Below are positions 59,656 through 64,000 of a stretch of 64,000 bases of DNA, piece by piece. Where the stretch lies: the NCBI GenBank assembly GCA_900542575.1, contig UQOE01000010.1, positions 1 through 64,000 on the forward strand. Direction: 5' to 3'. Every line of letters begins with the position of its first letter. Position 1 is the first letter of the stretch. Source of the stretch: an uncultured Oscillospiraceae bacterium (GTDB lineage Bacteria > Bacillota > Clostridia > Oscillospirales > Acutalibacteraceae). Made by a program: the position numbers and the translations under genes. Below the pieces are notes generated by a model that was not told where the DNA came from, searched no databases, and saw nothing but the letters and a program-made list of their open reading frames with translations.

Positions 59656-60582
59656 TTATTCGGTATAAGCGCTGCGGAGCTGCTGAAGATCCTGGTCGGT
59701 CAGGCCGAGGCCCTTGTGCAGGAAATTGTCAACCGAGCCATAGTTTTTCTCAATGGTGTCGAACGAGGTCTCAATCCACTCACGCTTTACACCGGCGTTG
59801 GAGGCGAAGTCAGCAGCGGTCTTCTCATTGCCGGTGACTTTGTAGACGATGTTATACGTCTTTTCCATATCCTCTTTGTAATAGTAGTTTGTGTTCAGGA
59901 AATCCTGGATGGCGGTCTCTTTGTCAACACCAAGTGCCATCAGGAGAAGCATGGCGGCGTTGCCGGCACGGTCTTTGCCGGAGGTGCAGTGCCAGAGAAC
60001 CGTCTCACCGTTGGCGTCGAGCAGCTGCTGAAAGAAGTTCCGATAGGCGTTCAGACCCTCTTCTGTCGTGTACAGGCTCTTGTACATATCTTTGTAGTAA
60101 TGGTCGACGAGATCGCCGTCCTTGTCCAAGCTGGCGATGGATTTAGCGTAGGCGGCGAGTGCCTCCTGGTCTTCTTTTTTGTTCAGATCATACTGCGGAA
60201 TTCCGGTACCAAGTGCGGAGTAATGGTAGTAGGTGCAGCCGGGAATGTCTTTATCCGGATGGATGGTGCACTCGGCATCAGTGCGGAAGTCGATATCTTT
60301 TTTGACGTGATAGACATTGGCCAGACGATTGATATCATCCTCATTCGCGTCGGAGAGTTTGGCGGTCCGAATCAGTTTGCCGAACTTGACGTGGCGGCCG
60401 TCCTGGGTGGCATAGCCGCCGAGCTCACGTGCATTATGTACTCCCGTCAGGCCGATGGAGTGGCGGTTGTTGGCGAGCGCCTGTGCCTCCGGGTCCTCCG
60501 ATGCAGAGAAAGCCGGAACCGCACAGATGACGGTCATAAGAAGCGCCAGAAGCAGCGCAAAGATGGAACGGGTCTTTTTCAT
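59656..60582 (-). CDS. Secreted tyrosine-protein phosphatase (Y_phosphatase3/IphP type), catalytic residues intact
   Basis: The 308-aa product has a signal peptide (MKKTRSIFALLLALLMTVI, cleavage near AFS-ASE). GVHNARELGGYATQDGRHVKFG and DFRTDAE are family blocks, and VLWHCTSGKDRAGNAA is the active P-loop with Cys199 and Arg205. It should dephosphorylate a phosphotyrosine or other phosphoester outside the membrane. It is a paralogue of the Cys-less protein at 46174. ATG 60582 follows AGGGAG. Single gene. Confidence 0.9.
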   Translation of the reverse strand: MKKTRSIFALLLALLMTVICAVPAFSASEDPEAQALANNRHSIGLTGVHNARELGGYATQDGRHVKFGKLIRTAKLSDANEDDINRLANVYHVKKDIDFRTDAECTIHPDKDIPGCTYYHYSALGTGIPQYDLNKKEDQEALAAYAKSIASLDKDGDLVDHYYKDMYKSLYTTEEGLNAYRNFFQQLLDANGETVLWHCTSGKDRAGNAAMLLLMALGVDKETAIQDFLNTNYYYKEDMEKTYNIVYKVTGNEKTAADFASNAGVKREWIETSFDTIEKNYGSVDNFLHKGLGLTDQDLQQLRSAYTE

Positions 60583-60678
60583 TCTGAGATACTCCCTTTT
60601 CTGTGGAATGCGCACTATTGTAAAAGGCTCCTGTAAAACATGGATTGGTTTTTTTGTAAAGTCTTCGTAAAATGGCTG

Positions 60679-62145
60679 TTATTCCGAGGTCATGACGCGC
60701 ATATACCGTTTAAAGAACTGAGTGCCGCGATCGTATTCTTTGAGCGGCATACGCTCGTTGGTACCATGCGTGGTCCCGATGATCTCAGCCGTAAACCGAT
60801 ACGGGGCAAACCGATAAATATTGCTGCAGACATTCTCATAGTGAAAACAGTCGGTACCGCCCATATCGAGATACGGGGCGATGACGGCCTTATGATCCGC
60901 CTGCAGAATCAGATTAGACAGGGTCTGAAAGGCGCGGGAATCGGTGGGAGAGACGATACTGGCCTCTTTCCCCTTAATGATTTCGACTTTGGTACCCTTT
61001 CCGCCGACATATTTCTCGATATGACGGCGTACATCTTCCATCGTCGTGCCCTGCATCATGCGGCAGTTGACGACGGCGCTGGCGCTCTCCGGCATGATGT
61101 TGCCGGCCGGCGCCCCCTCGGACATGGTGACGCACTGGGTGGTTCGGATAAGCCCGGCGGCTGCCGGAATCTGTTCCATGACGGGGACCAGCAGCGGTCT
61201 CAGGACATCGAGATTGGCGGTCAGGAGACGGACCGGAAATGCCATCCGGCTGCCGATTGTCTGCAGCAGGGGGGGGAGATAGTCTGGCATCTTTCCGCGG
61301 AACGGATGGTTCTCCAGACGGACGATTTTTTTGGACAGCTCCCCGATGGCGGAGTGCTTCGGCGGCCGGGAAGAGTGGCCACCTTTGCCGGCAACTGTGA
61401 TTTTGACATCGCAGTACCCTTTTTCCGCGATGCCGATGGCGGCGATGTCACCGTCCAGAAGATCCGGCCGGCCGATATCAAATACGGCGCCGCCCTCGTC
61501 AACGATGCTGTCCAGATGGACGCCGCGGCGCTCCAGTTCGGCGGCAATGGCCTCGGCGCCATTGCTTCTGCCGCTCACAATCTCCTCGTTGTGGCCGAAC
61601 ATGAGATACAGACCGCGCTTTGGCTGATAGCCCTCTTCCAGCAGACTCTCGACCGCTTCCAGAAGGGAGAGCAGATGGTTCTTCATGTCAATGGCGCCGC
61701 GTCCATAGATGAATGCTCCGTCGTTGTGCCCGCTGTAGGGCGGATACTTCCAGTCCTTAACGGTATCTTCGGGGACAGGGACGACATCCTGGTGGGCACA
61801 GAAGCCGATCGGATCCAGCGATGGATCGCTCCCGGGGAGGGAGAGGAGGAGGCTGGCGCCGGCAATCTCGGTGACCTCCATCTCGGAGAAGCAGCGGGGA
61901 TAGGCCTCCCGCAGAAAACTGCGGAACTTCTCAAACTGGGCCCAGTCGGTCTCGACCTCGTCTTCGCAGGAGACCGTCGGAATTTGGATGGCACGGGTCA
62001 GATTGGAGCATAGCCGCTCGAAGTTGATCTTCTCCTCCGGAAACGGCTGCGCCGCCGGTGCCTCCGTTTTGCATGCGTGTGCGCGATACAGCGCTGTTCC
62101 GGCAAGACCAAGCGAGCCGAGCGTTATAAGCGGGTAGCGGTCCAT
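60679..62145 (-). CDS. M20 family peptidase, carboxypeptidase S-like, membrane-anchored
   Basis: The 488-aa protein has an N-terminal hydrophobic helix (about residues 5-20) that probably anchors it. FCAHQDVVPVPE, YGRGAIDMKNHL, GHNEEIVSGRSNGAEA and GTTHGTNERMPL provide the di-zinc ligands in the CPS1/M20 layout. The insertion with VAGKGGHSSRPPKHSAIGELS is the lid domain. It removes C-terminal amino acids in yeast carboxypeptidase S; the substrate here is unknown. ATG 62145 follows AAAGGAGG. Confidence 0.87.
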   Translation of the reverse strand: MDRYPLITLGSLGLAGTALYRAHACKTEAPAAQPFPEEKINFERLCSNLTRAIQIPTVSCEDEVETDWAQFEKFRSFLREAYPRCFSEMEVTEIAGASLLLSLPGSDPSLDPIGFCAHQDVVPVPEDTVKDWKYPPYSGHNDGAFIYGRGAIDMKNHLLSLLEAVESLLEEGYQPKRGLYLMFGHNEEIVSGRSNGAEAIAAELERRGVHLDSIVDEGGAVFDIGRPDLLDGDIAAIGIAEKGYCDVKITVAGKGGHSSRPPKHSAIGELSKKIVRLENHPFRGKMPDYLPPLLQTIGSRMAFPVRLLTANLDVLRPLLVPVMEQIPAAAGLIRTTQCVTMSEGAPAGNIMPESASAVVNCRMMQGTTMEDVRRHIEKYVGGKGTKVEIIKGKEASIVSPTDSRAFQTLSNLILQADHKAVIAPYLDMGGTDCFHYENVCSNIYRFAPYRFTAEIIGTTHGTNERMPLKEYDRGTQFFKRYMRVMTSE

Positions 62146-62163
62146 GTAAGTTGACCTCCTTTT

Positions 62164-62190
62164 GAAAAAAGGTCCGGACGACGCCGGACC
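62164..62190 (-). terminator. Intrinsic terminator after nrdR
   Basis: On the minus strand GGTCCGG and CCGGACC form a perfect stem over CGTCGT, followed by six Ts. The M20 gene is only 20 bases beyond it, so that gene needs read-through or its own start. Confidence 0.8.
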
Positions 62191-62205
62191 CAACAGTTTC
62201 TGCAG

Positions 62206-62670
62206 TTATTTGGATTTCTCGTCCCCTTTGAGCTTGGAGATTTCCTCGACAAAGGTGTCGACGTCGGTAAAACGCCGATAGACGGAGGCGAAGCGGACGT
62301 AGGCAACCTGATCTATATTTTTCAGCTGCTCCATGGCGAGTTCGCCGATGCGGGTGGAGGAGACCTCCTTTTCCAGAGAGTTCTGGATTTGGCTCTCGAT
62401 ATCGGAGACGGCCTTGTCGATAACCGAGACCGGCACAGGGCGCTTTTCACAGGCGCGCATCATGCCGTTGAAGAGTTTATTCCGGTCAAAGCTCTCGCGG
62501 GAGTTGTCTTTTTTGACCACGATGAGCGGGACCGTTTCAATAATTTCATATGTGGTAAAGCGTTTATGGCACTTTGTGCACTCTCTCCGGCGCCGGATGC
62601 GCTCACCCTCGTCCGTGGGACGGGAGTCAATGACTTTGCTCTCAGAATATCCGCAGTACGGGCATTTCAT
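62206..62670 (-). CDS. nrdR: Transcriptional repressor NrdR
   Basis: The 154-aa regulator has the zinc finger MKCPYCGYSESKVIDSR with ECTKCHKRFTTYE (C-x2-C...C-x2-C) and an ATP-cone domain (VVKKDNSRESFDRNKLFNG, MMRACEKRPV). NrdR binds dATP/ATP and represses ribonucleotide reductase operons through NrdR boxes. No nrd gene lies in the window. Confidence 0.95.
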   Translation of the reverse strand: MKCPYCGYSESKVIDSRPTDEGERIRRRRECTKCHKRFTTYEIIETVPLIVVKKDNSRESFDRNKLFNGMMRACEKRPVPVSVIDKAVSDIESQIQNSLEKEVSSTRIGELAMEQLKNIDQVAYVRFASVYRRFTDVDTFVEEISKLKGDEKSK

Positions 62671-62788
62671 ATGTATTCACCAGCCTGAATCAAAATCGTC
62701 GGAATGACGAGAAATAATCGGTTCTGTCAATGAATTTTATCATACAATATTAATAAAGTAAATTCTCTTAAAAAAGCAAAAATAATCC

Positions 62789-62817
62789 TTGCATTTTCAG
62801 GCCCTTCCCTGTATAAT
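62789..62817 (+). promoter_or_regulatory. tRNA-Ser promoter
   Basis: TTGCAT (62789-62794) and TATAAT (62812-62817) are 17 bases apart. The leader before the tRNA contains a small hairpin GTTGC-GAGA-GCAAC. Confidence 0.7.
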
Positions 62818-62875
62818 TTCTAATTGTTGCGAGAGCAACGGCACAACTGAACAGGTTCAGTTTATTTGGCTATAT

Positions 62876-62968
62876 GGAGAGTTGTCCGAGCTGGCCGAAG
62901 GAGCACGATTGGAAATCGTGTAAACGGTTAAAGCCGTTTCGAGGGTTCGAATCCCTTGCTCTCCGCCA
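62876..62968 (+). tRNA. tRNA-Ser(GGA)
   Basis: The acceptor stem is GGAGAGT paired with GCTCTCC, with encoded CCA at 62966-62968. The anticodon loop ATTGGAAAT reads GGA for serine. The long variable arm (AACGGTTAAAGCCGTT) and GGTTCGAATCC T-loop confirm a class II tRNA. Confidence 0.97.
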
Positions 62969-62970
62969 TA

Positions 62971-63009
62971 AAGCACACAGTTTCCTCTGGGAACTGTGTG
63001 CTTTTTTTG
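62971..63009 (+). terminator. Terminator after tRNA-Ser
   Basis: AAGCACACAGTTTCC pairs with GGAACTGTGTGCTT over TCTG (one bulge), followed by seven Ts. Confidence 0.9.
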
Positions 63010-63028
63010 CCAGAAAGAGAAATAACAG

Positions 63029-63586
63029 TCAGCTCGATGTTTCATGCGCGTTCAGAATGGTAAATGTACCATCGGGATGAAAAGAAAGTACCGAGGCTGT
63101 CATCTGTTCCGGCGTTTCCGTCATCTTATGATTCATCCAAAGGAGCATGTCATTGTAAATACCGCCGATGTGGTAAGCAGCCTCGTATTGTCTGTCCGTG
63201 TCGGAAGAAGACGTGATTTCATCAAAACGAAAACAATCATTCAGAACATCGAGAAGCAGATAAGTAAGCCCATTTTGGTGAATCAGCAGCAGATCATGGC
63301 GATGCTCATAGAAGGTCTGAAACATCTGAAGAATGTAAGACGGAAAGTCGGGTTTGCCATTCCTGCGGTGTTTTTCTATATATTCGTTCATGATACTCAA
63401 CAGATAAAAACCGATAATATCTTCCTTGGTATCGAAATGGCGGTAATAGCTGGAGCGGTTCACTCCGGCTTTTTCTGTGATCTGTGCGATCGTAATTTTG
63501 TTGAATGGCTTTGATTCCATTAAAATCAGCAGACTTTCCGTAATATACTGTTTGATGAGTTCGTCGTTTAATCCCTTTATTCGCAT
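63029..63586 (-). CDS. TetR/AcrR family transcriptional regulator
   Basis: The 185-aa protein has an N-terminal HTH (residues about 10-55: ITEKAGVNRSSYYRHFDTKEDI) and the TetR_C_7-like helical domain with LLIHQNGLTYLLLD. It is divergent from the truncated gene at 63705 that sits behind its own promoter. A palindrome at 63588-63612 probably is its operator. ATG 63586 lacks a strong ribosome binding site. Confidence 0.87.
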   Translation of the reverse strand: MRIKGLNDELIKQYITESLLILMESKPFNKITIAQITEKAGVNRSSYYRHFDTKEDIIGFYLLSIMNEYIEKHRRNGKPDFPSYILQMFQTFYEHRHDLLLIHQNGLTYLLLDVLNDCFRFDEITSSSDTDRQYEAAYHIGGIYNDMLLWMNHKMTETPEQMTASVLSFHPDGTFTILNAHETSS

Positions 63587-63587
63587 A

Positions 63588-63612
63588 GCAACAATTTACC
63601 CCCTTTTGTTGC
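63588..63612. promoter_or_regulatory. TetR operator-like palindrome
   Basis: GCAACAA and TTGTTGC flank eleven bases just upstream of the TetR start. Location is suited to autoregulation. Confidence 0.45.
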
Positions 63613-63629
63613 ATCGGCGGTCAGATTCA

Positions 63630-63658
63630 TTGATTATAGAAACAAGTGTCGCTATAAT
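63630..63658 (+). promoter_or_regulatory. Promoter of the truncated gene
   Basis: TTGATT (63630-63635) and TATAAT (63653-63658) are 17 bases apart and lie in the intergenic space divergent from TetR. Confidence 0.65.
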
Positions 63659-63704
63659 TCTGCCGGAATCAAGAATGAAATGCAATTGGAAAGGGAGACC
63701 TGTC

Positions 63705-63785
63705 ATGAACGAAATTGCAAAAAATCTATACCAGTTTTCTATTTATATTCCGCCGGTTGATTGTAAATTGAAGTTGGACAACTGA
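63705..63785 (+). pseudogene. Gene truncated by IS30 insertion (N-terminal 19 codons left)
   Basis: AAAGGGAG precedes ATG 63705, and the frame MNEIAKNLYQFSIYIPPVD runs in good coding style, then enters sequence matching the IS left end and stops at 63783-63785. The start resembles metallo-beta-lactamase-fold or similar hydrolases (weak). It is the likely TetR target. The rest of the gene, if kept, should lie beyond the IS. Confidence 0.5.
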
Positions 63786-64000
63786 ATAACAAAAGATCCA
63801 TGGCTGGGTTTCTGGTAGAATGTAAATCGCCAAACCTACATCTACAAAGGAGAACCGCCACCATGGACTGTCCTCATTCTACCATAACCGGACACAAGAA
63901 GGGAAAACATCTTACCTTCGAAGAACGTATTGTTATTCAGATCCGCCTTAAGGATGGCTGCTCCATCCGGGCCATTGCCCGTGAGATCGGCTGCTCACCC
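63764..64000 (+). mobile_element. IS30-family insertion sequence, left end
   Basis: The junction lies near 63764. The stretch containing TTGAAGTTGGACAACTGAAT looks like the terminal inverted repeat (inner palindrome AGTTG-GA-CAACT), and the transposase starts 100 bases inside. The element extends past the window end, so the right end and any target duplication cannot be seen. Confidence 0.75.
63863..64000 (+). CDS. IS30-family transposase, N-terminal part
   Basis: The frame MDCPHSTITGHKKGKHLTF continues to the window end for 46 codons. LTFEERIVIQIRL, then GCSIRAIAREIGCS, is the IS30 helix-turn-helix (HTH_38) that binds the element's ends. AAAGGAGAA precedes the start. The catalytic DDE part lies outside. 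Confidence 0.88.
   Translation, partial: MDCPHSTITGHKKGKHLTFEERIVIQIRLKDGCSIRAIAREIGCSP

Noticed and set aside
60583..60678. WalR box upstream of the active phosphatase (TGTAAA repeats)
   Set aside because: Spacing between TGTAAA repeats is seven, not five.
62857..63045. Minus-strand frame containing EQGIRTLETALTVY
   Set aside because: This is the well-known false frame produced by reading a tRNA-Ser gene backwards.
1..64000. CRISPR array, prophage, biosynthetic gene cluster or restriction system
   Set aside because: No regularly spaced repeats, phage structural genes, NRPS/PKS genes, lanthipeptide genes or restriction-modification genes were seen on either strand.

Overview
The window reads as a chromosomal stretch of a moderately high-GC, low-oxygen Bacillota (class Clostridia is the best fit; no species is assigned). 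The support is the gene repertoire: 2-hydroxyacyl-CoA dehydratase with its ATPase activator, a CO-dehydrogenase/acetyl-CoA-synthase-like protein, CooT, an Old-Yellow-Enzyme/dienoyl-CoA-reductase-type flavoenzyme, an iron alcohol dehydrogenase, PaaK plus ACT protein, a 2x[4Fe-4S] ferredoxin, strong AGGAGG ribosome binding sites, TTGACA/TATAAT promoters and intrinsic terminators. There is no prophage, CRISPR array or rRNA. The only mobile element is the left end of an IS30-family element at the right edge. Layout. 1-7.0 kb: 2-hydroxyacyl-CoA dehydratase block (activator, two dehydratase-family subunits, flavin/Fe-S oxidoreductase, ACS-beta-like protein, His-rich protein, CooT and two related micro-membrane proteins). 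7.0-13 kb: NUDIX hydrolase, a lipase behind a structured leader, secreted NagZ-type GH3, and two tandem Mbeg1-like alpha/beta hydrolases. 13-19.3 kb: argF-carA-carB, with carB fused in frame to a DapF-like domain, behind ArgR-like operators. 19.3-28 kb: two GtrA-family proteins, thyA, TetR, folA, ychF, a CDF transporter, bcp and yaaA. 28-30.9 kb (minus): CHAP-SH3 wall protein, rsmI, a tRNA methyltransferase and ferredoxin. 30.9-38.9 kb (minus): a seven-gene aromatic amino acid operon (aroF-tyrA-aroB-aroA-aroC-pheA-aroEK) preceded by a Phe/Tyr-rich leader peptide and terminator. 38.9-48.7 kb: lipase and esterase, TPP riboswitch-thiC, methyltransferase, a flavin-reductase-like protein divergent from an Fe-ADH, an apparently inactive secreted phosphatase, a leucine-rich repeat protein and YdbC. 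48.7-54 kb: paaK-ACT, purC, a second CHAP protein and a ThrE-type exporter. 54-59.5 kb: poorly characterised genes, then a Cys-Cys-Cys leader peptide with a terminator in front of a C39-like peptidase and an M20 peptidase. 59.6-64 kb: active-type secreted phosphatase, M20 peptidase, nrdR, tRNA-Ser(GGA), TetR, and a gene cut short by the IS30 element. The strongest leads for something undescribed are the two leader-peptide attenuators (Phe/Tyr and Cys), the CarB-DapF fusion whose DapF part lacks one of the two catalytic cysteines, the nickel-flavoured dehydratase/ACS-like cluster with its paired micro-membrane proteins, WalR-like boxes placed differently at two paralogous wall-hydrolase genes, and a 19-bp hairpin that buries a lipase ribosome binding site.
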